The notes under the pieces were generated by a model, which was not told the origin of the DNA, did not search any database, and saw only the letters and a program-made list of their open reading frames with translations. 64,000 nucleotides of DNA from Allobosea sp. Root483D1 (lineage in GTDB: Bacteria; Pseudomonadota; Alphaproteobacteria; Rhizobiales; Beijerinckiaceae), in the NCBI RefSeq assembly GCF_001429505.1, contig NZ_LMJW01000020.1, positions 321,644 to 385,643 of the forward strand, written 5' to 3'. Shown piece after piece: positions 33,461-42,237 of this stretch (position 1 is the stretch's first letter; each line of letters starts with the position of its first letter). Position numbers and translations under genes: made by a program.

Positions 33461-34248
33461 TGCGGCTCGACCTGGGCGCGCTGGCGCTGCGGCTCGTCAC
33501 CTATCTGGCGATGGGCTTCCTGTTCTTCCCGATCCTGATCACGATCATGGTCTCGGTGAACCCGCAGGAGTTCATCCTGCCGCCCTCCGGCTTCACGCTG
33601 GAATGGTTCCGCCAGGCCTGGACCTCCGACACCTTCGTGCGGGCGATGGGAGTGAGCCTGTGGCTGGGCGTGGCGGCGACCCTGATCGCCAATGCGCTGG
33701 CCTTCATGGTCGTGCTGGCAATGGTCCGCTACGACTTCCGCGGCAAGGCGCTGATCAACCTCTTGATCATGTCGCCGCTCTTGATCCCGACGACGATCTT
33801 CAGCCTCGCGCTCTATGTCTTCTTCGCGCGGCTCGGCTTCGGCTCCGGCATTCCGGCGTTGGTCATCGGGCACTCGATCCACGTCCTGCCCTTCGCCGTC
33901 CGTATCCTGACGGCGAGCATGCAGAACTTCGACCTGTCGCTCGAGGAAGCCGCGCGCAATGTCGGGGCGGGACCGGTCCGGACCATGTTCTCGATCACCC
34001 TGCCGGTGATCAGGACCGGCCTCATCTCCAGCCTGGTGCTCTGCTTCGTGCTGTCCTGGAACGATTTCCCGATTTCGGTCTTCCTGGCGCCTGCGGGCTG
34101 GACGCCGCTGCCGGTCGAGCTCTTCTCCTATATCAAGTTCCAATACGACGCCGTCGGGGCGGCGCTGGCCAGCTCCCTGATCCTGATCTCGATCGTCGTG
34201 ATGGTCGTCATCGATCGGCTCGCCGGCCTGCGCCGCGTGTTGCGTTGA
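33457..34248 (+). CDS. ABC transporter permease (PotC type)
   Basis: A 263-residue permease with six helices and the EAA loop EEAARNVGAGPVRTMFSITL, pairing with the PotB-type subunit. It is the last gene of the operon. An imperfect 11-bp inverted repeat at 34262-34283 (GGCTCGCGGAA/TTCCGTGAGCC) follows 13 bases later and may mark the transcript end. Confidence 0.9.
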   Translation: MMRLDLGALALRLVTYLAMGFLFFPILITIMVSVNPQEFILPPSGFTLEWFRQAWTSDTFVRAMGVSLWLGVAATLIANALAFMVVLAMVRYDFRGKALINLLIMSPLLIPTTIFSLALYVFFARLGFGSGIPALVIGHSIHVLPFAVRILTASMQNFDLSLEEAARNVGAGPVRTMFSITLPVIRTGLISSLVLCFVLSWNDFPISVFLAPAGWTPLPVELFSYIKFQYDAVGAALASSLILISIVVMVVIDRLAGLRRVLR

Positions 34249-34261
34249 GCTGCTACGCCCC

Positions 34262-34283
34262 GGCTCGCGGAATTCCGTGAGCC
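34262..34283 (+). terminator. possible transcript-end hairpin after potC-type gene
   Basis: GGCTCGCGGAA is followed directly by TTCCGTGAGCC, an 11-bp inverted repeat with one G-T wobble. There is no run of T after it, so it is at best a non-canonical terminator or RNA-stability element. Confidence 0.35.
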
Positions 34284-34460
34284 GGACCTCTACGAAGCGC
34301 AAGAACAGATCCCTGCGCGCGTTCGCGGCGTCACCGCCGCGCGGCCAGCGGAAGCGCGGCTGAAGGCCTGTGCGGCTTCGGAGCGAACTCGTAACCCGCA
34401 GGTAACCACGGGCTTTCCGAGCCTTCGGAAACAGACCCGAATCCTCCAAACCCAAAAAGC

Positions 34461-34486
34461 AAAAAAGCGCCGGGAAACCCGACGCT
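34461..34486 (-). terminator. rho-independent terminator of tRNA-Gly
   Basis: Read on the minus strand, AGCGTCGGG-TTT-CCCGGCGCT forms a 9-bp stem (one G-T pair) with a 3-base loop, followed by six T. It lies about 30 bases downstream of the tRNA-Gly 3' end, a textbook intrinsic terminator. Confidence 0.85.
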
Positions 34487-34514
34487 TACGTGCCTCTCAA
34501 ACCTTGAGATTGTC

Positions 34515-34589
34515 TGGAGCGGGCGAAGGGATTCGAACCCTCGACCCCAACCTTGGCAAGGTTGTGCTCTACCCCTGAGCTACACCCGC
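34515..34589 (-). tRNA. tRNA-Gly (anticodon GCC)
   Basis: On the minus strand the gene starts GCGGGTGTAGCTCAGG and ends CGCCCGCTCCA. The acceptor stem pairs GCGGGTG with CGCCCGC, the anticodon stem-loop is CAACC-TTGCCAA-GGTTG, and the T arm is GAGGGTTCGAATCCC. The anticodon GCC reads glycine GGC/GGT codons. The 3' CCA is encoded (34515-34517). It stands alone with its own promoter-like sequence and terminator. Confidence 0.97.
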
Positions 34590-34939
34590 ATCCGAGACAG
34601 TCGCGCCGTGTTGGCGGCGCGGCCGGGTTATTGCCCCAAAGCGGCGGGAAGCGCAAGCGCCTTGTTGCAATTTTCTGATCGTCGCGTGACAGCCCGGCAA
34701 GACAGCTGGGAAAATGGCGCTGTTTCAGGGGACGTTCCAGCTGAGCCACCAGCCATGCCGCGCTGGCGGACGATGCTACAGGCGAGAAGCCCCGCTTGCG
34801 GAGCCGGCTCGGGGCGGCCCGCAGGGTATGCATCGCGTGCGGAGCGCGCAGCGGGCGCGCATCTTTCATGCCCCGCTTCGCTTGCCTGCGCCGGCCTGCG
34901 GCCTTAGGCATCGGCACGTCCTTTCCTTATTGGCCGCCC
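34590..34939. other. 350-base gene-free stretch
   Basis: This stretch lies between the tRNA-Gly gene and the prolyl-tRNA editing gene. Apart from the candidate tRNA promoter at its left end I see no supported feature. Open frames run through it, but none has a convincing start or protein-like composition, and the one joining the downstream gene in frame adds residues not expected for that family. Confidence 0.6.
34628..34656 (-). promoter_or_regulatory. candidate tRNA-Gly promoter
   Basis: On the minus strand, TTGCGC (34656-34651) and CAATAA (34633-34628) are separated by 17 bases, about 40 bases upstream of the mature tRNA. Both boxes are weak matches to the general consensus, so this is a positional suggestion. 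Confidence 0.35.
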
Positions 34940-35467
34940 ATGCCCACGCCGCTCTCTCCCGACGATCTCATCGCCAGGCTCGACGACCTTCGTATCGCGA
35001 CGACGCGCATCGACCATGTCGCGGTCTTCACCGTCGCCGAATCGAAGGAACTGCGCGGCAAGGTCGCCGGCCACCACACCAAGAACCTGTTCCTGAAGGA
35101 CAAGAAGGGGCGGCTCTTCCTGGTCTCGGCGCTGGAAAGCACGCGGATCGACCTGAAGCGGCTGCACGCGACGCTTGGCGCCAGCGGACGATTCTCCTTC
35201 GGTTCGGCCGATCTGCTGATGGAGAAGCTCGGCGTCACGCCGGGCTCGGTCACGGCCTTCGCCGTTGCCAACGACCGGGCGGGCGACGTCACCATGGTGC
35301 TCGATGCCGCCCTGATGGATGGCGAGCGCATGAACTTCCATCCTCTGGTCAACACGGCGACGCTTGGCATTGCGCGCGACGACATGCTCGCCTTCCTGCG
35401 CGCCACGGGGCACGAGCCGATGATCGTTGAACTTCCGGTGCCGCCGGACGATGGACAGAACGGCTGA
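34940..35467 (+). CDS. YbaK/ProX-type prolyl-tRNA deacylase (editing protein)
   Basis: A 175-residue YbaK-fold protein of the trans-editing aminoacyl-tRNA deacylase family, which removes wrongly attached alanine or cysteine from tRNA-Pro. Visible motifs are GHHTKNLFLKDKKGRLFLVS, the lysine in that block being the conserved catalytic one, and HPLVNTATLGI near the C-terminus. The ATG at 34940 gives the normal family length. It is an independent gene upstream of the thioredoxin-like gene (79 bases). Confidence 0.9.
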   Translation: MPTPLSPDDLIARLDDLRIATTRIDHVAVFTVAESKELRGKVAGHHTKNLFLKDKKGRLFLVSALESTRIDLKRLHATLGASGRFSFGSADLLMEKLGVTPGSVTAFAVANDRAGDVTMVLDAALMDGERMNFHPLVNTATLGIARDDMLAFLRATGHEPMIVELPVPPDDGQNG

Positions 35468-35546
35468 AGCCACCCATCTATGGGTTGGCCCGCCGCGGCG
35501 GGCCTCCGGTTTCAGGACAGACAGATTGCTAAGCGAAGGACGAGCC

Positions 35547-36446
35547 ATGCTGGTCAATGGCGATGCGGCCCCGGACAAGGGGTTGATCAAGGACACGACG
35601 ACGCAGGGCTTCCGTCAGGATGTCGTGGCGGAATCGATGAACCAGCCGGTGCTGGTCGATTTCTGGGCGCCGTGGTGCGGGCCCTGCAAGCAGCTGACCC
35701 CGGTGATCGAGAAGGTGGTCAACGAGGCCGGCGGCAAGGTCAAGCTGGTCAAGATGAACATCGACGAGCATCCGGCGATCCCCGGCCAGCTCGGCATCCA
35801 GTCGATCCCCGCGGTGATCGCCTTCCAGCGCGGCCAGCCGGTCGACGGCTTCATGGGCGCGCAGCCGGAGAGCCAGGTGAAGGCCTTCATCGAGAAGCTC
35901 GTGGGGCCGATGGGCCCCGGGCCGGTCGAGGAGGTGCTGGCGGCTGCTGCGGAGGCTCTGGAGGCAGGCGATGCCGCCGGCGCGAGCGAGCTCTATGCCG
36001 AGGTTCTCGCGGCCGAGCCGGAGAACGCCCTGGCGATCGCCGGGCTGGCGCGCCTGCATCTCGACGCCGGCGACATCGAGGGCGCCAAGGGCTTTCTGGC
36101 CATGGTGCCGGAGGCCAAGATACAGGATCCGGCGGTGGTGGCTGTCAGGGCCGCGGTCGAACTCGCCGAGCAGGCGGCTTCGCTCGGTGATACCGCGGAG
36201 CTCGAGGCGAAGCTCGCAGCCAATCCGAAAGACCATCAGGCGCGGTTCGACCTCGCGCTGGCGCTGAACGCCCGCGACAGGCGCGAGGAGGCGGTCGATC
36301 ATCTGGTTGCGATCATCAAGGCCGACCGCAAATGGAACGACGACGGCGCCCGCAAGCAGCTGCTGCAGTTCTTCGAGGCCTGGGGGCCGATGGACGAGCA
36401 CAGCGTCGCCGGGCGGCGCAAGCTGTCGGTCCTGCTGTTTTCGTGA
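35547..36446 (+). CDS. CnoX-like thioredoxin with TPR domain
   Basis: A 299-residue protein with an N-terminal thioredoxin domain (residues 15-125, active site C44-G-P-C47 in WAPWCGPCK) and a C-terminal helical TPR region (about 135-290). This is the plan of CnoX/YbbN, a chaperedoxin that holds oxidation-prone proteins. E. coli CnoX has lost the redox motif, but here both cysteines are present, so it should be redox-active. It is followed after 20 bases by the Lon-domain gene, a pairing often seen in alphaproteobacteria. Confidence 0.9.
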   Translation: MLVNGDAAPDKGLIKDTTTQGFRQDVVAESMNQPVLVDFWAPWCGPCKQLTPVIEKVVNEAGGKVKLVKMNIDEHPAIPGQLGIQSIPAVIAFQRGQPVDGFMGAQPESQVKAFIEKLVGPMGPGPVEEVLAAAAEALEAGDAAGASELYAEVLAAEPENALAIAGLARLHLDAGDIEGAKGFLAMVPEAKIQDPAVVAVRAAVELAEQAASLGDTAELEAKLAANPKDHQARFDLALALNARDRREEAVDHLVAIIKADRKWNDDGARKQLLQFFEAWGPMDEHSVAGRRKLSVLLFS

Positions 36447-36466
36447 GGAGAGAGGAGCGCACGCCG

Positions 36467-37138
36467 ATGGGCATGAACGCGGTCTATTCCGGGCCGGATG
36501 ACTGCCCGGCGGTGATCCCGCTCTTCCCGCTGGCCGGCGCGCTGCTGCTGCCGCGCGGGCAGATGCCGCTCAACATCTTCGAGCCGCGCTATCTTGCCAT
36601 GATCGATGATGCGCTGCGCACGCACCGCGTCATCGGCATGATCCAGCCCGAGCCGGAGAACGGGCGCCAGGCGCAGGTGCCGGGGCTGCTCCAGGTCGGC
36701 TGCATCGGCCGGCTCACCCAGTTCGCCGAGACGGGCGACGACCGCTACATCATCACGCTGACGGGCATCTCGCGCTTCCGGCTGGAGGAAGAGCTCTCCG
36801 TCACCACGCCCTACCGCCAGGGCCGCATCTCCTATGGCGATTTCGTCGTCGATTTCGAGGCGCGCGCCGGCGAGGGGGAGGTCGATCGCGCCGGCCTGCT
36901 CAAGGCGCTTCGCAGCTTCGCCAAGGCGAACGAGCTCAAGATCGACTGGAAGGGCGTCAACGAGGCGCCGAACGAGGCGCTGGTCAACGCGCTCTCGATG
37001 ATGTGTCCCTTCGGCCCGCGCGAGAAGCAGGCGCTGCTGGAGGCTCCGAGCCTGAAGAGCCGGGCCGAGGTGCTGGTCGCGATCACCGAGATCGAGCTGG
37101 CGCGAGGCGGCTCTGACCCGGACACGACGCTGCAGTGA
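36467..37138 (+). CDS. Lon-substrate-binding-domain (LonN) protein
   Basis: A 223-residue protein made of a Lon N-terminal substrate-binding domain only: IPLFPLAGALLLPRGQMPLN, then IFEPRYLAMIDDAL. There is no ATPase or protease domain. Such proteins are widespread and of unclear role. The ATG at 36467 follows a good GGAGAGAGGAG site. Its stop overlaps the GTG start of the UMF1 transporter gene by 4 bases, and it follows the CnoX-like gene, suggesting one proteostasis-related transcript. Confidence 0.9.
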   Translation: MGMNAVYSGPDDCPAVIPLFPLAGALLLPRGQMPLNIFEPRYLAMIDDALRTHRVIGMIQPEPENGRQAQVPGLLQVGCIGRLTQFAETGDDRYIITLTGISRFRLEEELSVTTPYRQGRISYGDFVVDFEARAGEGEVDRAGLLKALRSFAKANELKIDWKGVNEAPNEALVNALSMMCPFGPREKQALLEAPSLKSRAEVLVAITEIELARGGSDPDTTLQ

Positions 37139-38532
37139 GCACTGCTTCCGCGCCTGCCTCCGGCGAACGGCCGGCGACCTATCCGCCGCGGCGCTCGGTC
37201 GTCGCCTGGATCTTCTTCGACTGGTCGGCGCAGCCCTTCTTCACCCTCGTCACCACCTTCGTCTTCGCGCCCTTCTTCGCATCGGCGCTAGCGAGCGATC
37301 CGGCTGAGGGCCAAGCGCTCTGGGGCTATGCGACGGGCCTCGCCGGGCTCACCATCGCTCTGCTCTCGCCTCTGCTTGGCGGCATCGCCGACAAGACCGG
37401 GCCGCGCAAGCCGTGGATCGCGGTATTCGGCGCGATGCTGGTCCTGGGCTCGGCGATGCTCTGGTACGCTAGGCCGGGATCGCCCTGGGCGGTGTCGATC
37501 GCGCTCTGCGGCTTCGTCATCGGCACGATCGGCGCCGAATTCGCGACGACCTTCAACAATGCGATGATGACGCGGCTGGTGCCGCCGGAGAAGCTCGGGC
37601 GGCTCTCGGGCACCGGCTGGGCGGTCGGCTATCTCGGCGGGCTGGTCTCGCTGGCGCTGACGCTCGGCCTTCTCGCCGCCGATCCGCAGACCGGCAAGAC
37701 CCTGGCGGGATTGTCGCCGCTGTTCGGGCTCGACGCGGCCGCCCGTGAGGGCGACCGTTTCTCCGGGCCGCTCACCGCGCTCTGGTTCGTGATCTTCGTC
37801 ACCCCGATGTTCCTGCTGACGCCGGATTCGCCGCGCACCGGCATTCCGCTCAAGGAGGCGGCTGCCGGCGGCTTCTCGCGTCTCAAGGCGACGATCGCAG
37901 AGCTGCCCTCGCTGCCGGGGCTCGGCCGCTTCCTCCTCGCCAACATGATCTATCAGGACGGGCTGGTCGCGCTGTTCGCCTTCGGTGGCATCTATGGCGC
38001 GGGCGTGTTCGGCTGGCAGACGATCGAGCTCGGCGTGTTCGGCATCCTGCTCACAGTCACCGGCACGCTCGGCGCCTTCCTCGGTGGCAAGCTCGATGAT
38101 GCCGTCGGGGGCAAACCCGTGATCCTCGGCGCCATCGCCTGCCTGCTCTTCGCCTGCATCGGCATCCTCTCGCTCGGGCCGGGACAGGTCGCCTTCGTGA
38201 TCGAGGCGGCCCCGGCAACGCCCGGCGACGGGCTCTTCGCCTCGCTGCCGGAGAAGGTCTATCTTGGCCTGGGGCTGCTGATCGGCCTCGTTGCCGGGCC
38301 CCTGCAGGCCTCCTCGCGCAGCCTGCTCGCCCGGATCGCGCCGCCGGCAAGGATCGGCGAGTTCTTCGGCCTGTTCGCGCTGGCCGGCAAGGTGACGTCG
38401 TTCCTCGGGCCGACACTGGTCGCGCTGGCGACGACGATCTTCGCGAGCCAGCGTGCGGGCCTCGCCGTGCTGGTCGGGTTTTTCCTGACGGGGGCGTGGC
38501 TGATCGCAGGCGTGAAGGTAAAGCGGCCCTAG
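37135..38532 (+). CDS. UMF1/Atg22-type MFS transporter
   Basis: A 465-residue, 12-helix transporter of the MFS. The opening RRSVVAWIFFDWSAQPFFTL is typical of the UMF1 (Atg22-like) family, proposed to export amino acids or other small molecules; a second marker is GGIADKTGPRKPW in the 2-3 loop. GTG start at 37135, overlapping the Lon-domain stop by 4 bases. The substrate is unknown. Confidence 0.87.
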   Translation: MSTASAPASGERPATYPPRRSVVAWIFFDWSAQPFFTLVTTFVFAPFFASALASDPAEGQALWGYATGLAGLTIALLSPLLGGIADKTGPRKPWIAVFGAMLVLGSAMLWYARPGSPWAVSIALCGFVIGTIGAEFATTFNNAMMTRLVPPEKLGRLSGTGWAVGYLGGLVSLALTLGLLAADPQTGKTLAGLSPLFGLDAAAREGDRFSGPLTALWFVIFVTPMFLLTPDSPRTGIPLKEAAAGGFSRLKATIAELPSLPGLGRFLLANMIYQDGLVALFAFGGIYGAGVFGWQTIELGVFGILLTVTGTLGAFLGGKLDDAVGGKPVILGAIACLLFACIGILSLGPGQVAFVIEAAPATPGDGLFASLPEKVYLGLGLLIGLVAGPLQASSRSLLARIAPPARIGEFFGLFALAGKVTSFLGPTLVALATTIFASQRAGLAVLVGFFLTGAWLIAGVKVKRP

Positions 38533-38627
38533 CGATCGCTCGATGCTGCTGCCGACTCCGGCTGGCAGCAGGCGGGCTATCGTGCCTTGCAGGCGAATTC
38601 AAAGCCTGACAAGGCGGGAGGATCGCG

Positions 38628-39104
38628 GTGCGGATCGTGGAGATGGATGCGCCCGCAGGGCAGGGCGCCCAGCCGAAGCAGGTGGTGGCTGGCGACAATC
38701 TCGTCGCGCCGCAGGCCGTGCTGAAATGGTACGAGATCGCGGAAGCCCGCATCGACGCCTCGACCATTGTGCTGGCGCGAGAGACGGCGGCAGAGTTTGC
38801 AGCTGGCCGGCAAGACGAAGTCGGCTTCGCCATCCTGCATCGCTGCGGCGAGCATTTCCATTTCCTGCTGCTCTGCACCTGGCGGGGCACCAACGAGCTC
38901 TGGGAAACCGTGCAGTTCATCGATGAGGGCATGGCGTCCTTCGCGCCGTTCGACGCGCCCAATGCTCATCGCGGGACGTTCTGCATCTGGGAGATGACCG
39001 CGGTCTCGCACGAGACCGCGGCGTGGCGAAAGTTCCTGCTCTCGCCGCGCAGCGAAGCCGATCTCGAAGCCTATCTGCGCAGCCGCTATACCGGCGAGGC
39101 GTGA
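38628..39104 (+). CDS. conserved hypothetical protein
   Basis: A 158-residue soluble protein with no signal peptide or membrane segment. GTG start with GGGAGGA about 7 bases upstream. Notable segments are CGEHFHFLLLCTWRGTNELW and GTFCIWEMTAVSHETAAW, rich in histidine and tryptophan, which give it a conserved look, but I do not recognise a named family. It is an isolated gene, followed by a REP-like palindrome at 39117. Confidence 0.7.
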   Translation: MRIVEMDAPAGQGAQPKQVVAGDNLVAPQAVLKWYEIAEARIDASTIVLARETAAEFAAGRQDEVGFAILHRCGEHFHFLLLCTWRGTNELWETVQFIDEGMASFAPFDAPNAHRGTFCIWEMTAVSHETAAWRKFLLSPRSEADLEAYLRSRYTGEA

Positions 39105-39116
39105 CTGGTTTTCGAG

Positions 39117-39139
39117 ATGCTCGGGTCAAGCCCGAGCAT
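39117..39139. repeat. REP-like palindrome ATGCTCGGG-TCAAG-CCCGAGCAT
   Basis: This 23-base perfect palindrome with a 5-base centre lies between the hypothetical gene and the convergent E1 gene. A sister copy with one compensatory base-pair swap is at 50854-50876. Flanking bases (CTGGTTTTCGAG before it) are also shared, so it is part of a longer dispersed repeat. Confidence 0.75.
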
Positions 39140-39150
39140 GACGGCCTGCA

Positions 39151-41544
39151 TCATGGCAGTGCCTTCAGGTACCTCACCGGCCGGCCCGGCGCGGCGGCGT
39201 TGGCCGCGTGCACGATCGCGTTCGCGTCGATGCCGAAATGGCGGTAGAGGTCGGCGACCGTGCCGGTCTGGCCGAAATGCTCGACGCCAAGCGCCTTCTG
39301 CTTGTGGCCATGGACGCTGCCGAGCCAGGCGAGCGTCGCCGGGTGGCCATCGAGCACCGAGACGATGCCGCAATCACGTGAGAGCTCGCCAAGCAGGCGC
39401 TCGACATGACTGGTGGCGGCATGGTTGCCGCGCTGGCGCGCCCGCTCGGCCGCCTGCCAGCCGGCATTAAGCCGGTCGGCCGAGGTGATCGCGAGCAGGC
39501 CGACATCGCGGCGGTCTTCCGACAGCAGCCCGACGGCTTCTATCGCCTCGGGCGCGACGGCGCCGGTATAGGCAATGACGACCGAGGCGTTCGGCCCGGG
39601 CTTACGCAGCCAATAGGCGCCGTCGATGATCTCGCGTTCCAGCTCCGGCGTCATGGCGCGCTTGGGCTGCTCGACCTGGCGGGTGGAGAGGCGGAGGTAA
39701 ACCGAGCCGCCGGTCTCGTCGCGCAGCCAGGTGCGCTCGTCCGGATCGCCCTCGCCATCCTTCTGCAGGTATTCGAACGACCAGCGCATCATCACGGCGA
39801 GCTCATCGACGAAGGCCGGCTCGAAGGCGCAGAGCCCGTCCTGGCTCATGCCGATCAATGGCGTCGCGATCGACTGGTGCGCGCCGCCCTCGGGCGCCAG
39901 CGTGACGCCGGCGGGCGTCGCGACGACCATGAAGCGGGCGTCCTGGTAGCAGGCATAGTTCAGCGCGTCCAAGCCGCGCGAGATGAAGGGGTCGTAGAGC
40001 GTGCCGATCGGGATCAATCGCTCGCCGAAGATCGAGTGCGACAGCCCCAGCGCCGAGAGGTTGATGAACAGGTTCATCTCGGCGATGCCGAGTTCGATAT
40101 GCTGGCCCTTGGGAGAGAACTCCCATTTCTGCATCGAGGGGATGCGCTCGTCCTTGAAGGTGTCGGCCATCGACGCCCGCGCGAACAGGCCGCGCCGGTT
40201 GACCCAGGGTCCGAGATTGGTCGAGACGGTGACGTCGGGCGCGGTGGTGACGATGCGGTCGGCGAGCGGCCCGCCGAGCTTCGCCAACTCGTCGAGCACC
40301 TTGCCGAAGCCCATCTGCGTCGACATCGTCGCCTGGATGCCGGCTTCGAGCTTGGCCGGAACCGGCAAGGCAGGGGCCGAATGGCGCCGGCGACCCCTCG
40401 CGAAGAAGGGCACCTTGTCGAGGAAGGCACGGATGTCCTTCTCCGGCGTCGTCAGCCCCTCGAACAGATCCCATTCATGGCCGGGCCGGACCTGGTTGGC
40501 GGTCTTGAAACCCTCCATCTGCTCCTTGGTCATCAGGCCGGAATGGTTGTCCTTGTGCCCGGCCAGCGGCAGGCCGAAGCCCTTGACCGTATAGGCGAGG
40601 AAGCAGACCGGCCGGTCGTGATCGACAGCCTCGAAGGCCTCCAGGATCGAGGGCAGGTCGTGCCCGCCGAGATTGCACATCAGCTTCGAGAGTTCGGCGT
40701 CGGAGCGCTTCTCGATCAGCCTGGTCACCGGGCCCTGATCGCCGAGATCGTCCATCAGGCGCTTGCGCCAGGCTGCGCCGCCCTGGAAGGTCAGGGCCGA
40801 ATAGAGCTGGTTCGGGCAGGAATCGATCCAGGCCTTCAGCCGCTCGCCGCCTTTTTCCTTGAACGCCGCCTGTTGCAGCGAGCCGTATTTCAGCGTGACG
40901 ACATCCCAGCCGAAATTCTTGAACATCTGCTCGAAGCGGTCATAGAGCCCCTCGCGGATGACCGCGTCGAGCGACTGGCGATTATAGTCGATCACCCACC
41001 AGGTGTTGCGCAGGCCATGCTTCCAGCCCTCCATCAGGGCCTCGAAGATGTTGCCCTCGTCGAGCTCGGCATCGCCGATCAGCGCGACCATGCGGCCTTC
41101 GGGCGCGTCCTTGGCCCAGCCATGGGCCTTCACATAGTCCTGGACCAGCGAGGAGAAGAGCGTCTGCGCGACGCCGAGGCCGACCGAGCCGGTCGAGAAA
41201 TCGACGTCGTCGATGTCCTTGGTGCGCGAGGGATAGCTCTGCGCGCCCTTGTAGCCGCGGAAGTTCTCGAGCTTCTCCTGCGTCTGCAGGCCCATCAGGT
41301 AGTTGATGGCGTGGAAGATCGGCGAGGCGTGCGGCTTCACCGCGACCCGGTCCTGCGGCTTCAGCGCGGCCATGTAGAGCGCCGTCATGATCGTCGCCAG
41401 CGAGGCCGAGGACGCCTGATGCCCACCGACCTTCATGCCGTCGCCATTGTCGCGCAGGTGATTGGCATTGTGGATCGTCCACGAGGCCAGCCAGAGGATC
41501 TTCTTCTCCAGCTCGGCGAGGATGGGCAGACGGGGATCGGACAT
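39151..41544 (-). CDS. AceE/MdeB-type transketolase-like 2-oxo acid dehydrogenase E1
   Basis: A 797-residue thiamine-diphosphate enzyme of the single-chain E1 type (AceE-like). The ThDP motif starts IGDAELDEGN (156-165) and ends DYNRQSLD. The later domain contains ELGIAEMNLF, the equivalent of the catalytic glutamate region. AceE of E. coli decarboxylates pyruvate; MdeB in Pseudomonas acts on 2-oxobutyrate. The protein is shorter than AceE (about 890) and no E2/E3 genes are adjacent. It is divergent from an Lrp/AsnC gene, the MdeB-MdeR arrangement, so an amino-acid-derived 2-oxo acid is likely (inference). Confidence 0.85.
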   Translation of the reverse strand: MSDPRLPILAELEKKILWLASWTIHNANHLRDNGDGMKVGGHQASSASLATIMTALYMAALKPQDRVAVKPHASPIFHAINYLMGLQTQEKLENFRGYKGAQSYPSRTKDIDDVDFSTGSVGLGVAQTLFSSLVQDYVKAHGWAKDAPEGRMVALIGDAELDEGNIFEALMEGWKHGLRNTWWVIDYNRQSLDAVIREGLYDRFEQMFKNFGWDVVTLKYGSLQQAAFKEKGGERLKAWIDSCPNQLYSALTFQGGAAWRKRLMDDLGDQGPVTRLIEKRSDAELSKLMCNLGGHDLPSILEAFEAVDHDRPVCFLAYTVKGFGLPLAGHKDNHSGLMTKEQMEGFKTANQVRPGHEWDLFEGLTTPEKDIRAFLDKVPFFARGRRRHSAPALPVPAKLEAGIQATMSTQMGFGKVLDELAKLGGPLADRIVTTAPDVTVSTNLGPWVNRRGLFARASMADTFKDERIPSMQKWEFSPKGQHIELGIAEMNLFINLSALGLSHSIFGERLIPIGTLYDPFISRGLDALNYACYQDARFMVVATPAGVTLAPEGGAHQSIATPLIGMSQDGLCAFEPAFVDELAVMMRWSFEYLQKDGEGDPDERTWLRDETGGSVYLRLSTRQVEQPKRAMTPELEREIIDGAYWLRKPGPNASVVIAYTGAVAPEAIEAVGLLSEDRRDVGLLAITSADRLNAGWQAAERARQRGNHAATSHVERLLGELSRDCGIVSVLDGHPATLAWLGSVHGHKQKALGVEHFGQTGTVADLYRHFGIDANAIVHAANAAAPGRPVRYLKALP

Positions 41545-41665
41545 CGGGATGCTCCTTGGACCCGAGCATCATGCACAATTGCCTTGGGGAAGGCAGCTAA
41601 AGACCATCTCGCTAGCTTCCAGAGTTGGCGGTTTCCGCTAAGCTTGGTCGACTGGGCGAGGGAAA

Positions 41666-42148
41666 ATGCCAGAGTTCAAGCTCGACGATATCGATCGCCG
41701 CATCGTCCAGGCTTTGCAGGCGGATGGGCGCATCAGCGTGCAGGAGCTCGCAGGCAAGGTCGGGCTGTCGCCCAGCCCCTGCGCCAGGCGGGTGCGCCTG
41801 CTGGAGGAGGCCGGGATCATCGAAGGCTATGTCGCCATCGTGAACCAGGAGAAGCTCGGCCTTCCCGTTTCGGTCTTCGCCTCGATCAAGCTGGAGCGGC
41901 AGCGCGAGGAGGAGCTTGACCGCTTCGCCGCGGCGGTGTCGCGCTGGCCCGAGGTCGCCGACTGCTATCTGATGACCGGTCAGCGCGACTATCTGCTGCG
42001 CATCATCGTCAGCGACCTCGCCGCCTATGAGCGCTTCCTCAAGGACAAGCTGACGCGGCTCGACAATGTCGCCTCGATCGAATCGAGCTTCGCGCTCGGG
42101 CGGGTGAAGCGCTCCTATTCGGTGCCGGTGGAGTTGGGGCGGGGCTAG
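41666..42148 (+). CDS. Lrp/AsnC family transcriptional regulator
   Basis: A 160-residue regulator. The N-terminal helix-turn-helix is DDIDRRIVQALQADGRISVQ followed by ELAGKVGLSPSPCARRVRLL. The C-terminal RAM ligand domain includes GQRDYLLRIIVSDLAAYERF. It is divergent from the AceE-like E1 gene with 121 bases between, so it probably activates that gene in response to an amino acid. Confidence 0.92.
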   Translation: MPEFKLDDIDRRIVQALQADGRISVQELAGKVGLSPSPCARRVRLLEEAGIIEGYVAIVNQEKLGLPVSVFASIKLERQREEELDRFAAAVSRWPEVADCYLMTGQRDYLLRIIVSDLAAYERFLKDKLTRLDNVASIESSFALGRVKRSYSVPVELGRG

Positions 42149-42237
42149 CCGGTTCGCGCGTTCCCGAACCGAATCCGGTACTCGCCCGGCATGGCCGGAC
42201 CGTGGCATCCAGTCCCCGTCACGAGAGGAAAGACGTC

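Noticed and set aside
39406..41919. Plus-strand open frame of over 800 codons opposite the AceE-like gene
   Set aside because: It is antisense to a well-defined ThDP enzyme, covers the promoter region and start of the Lrp gene, and has no domain or start signal.
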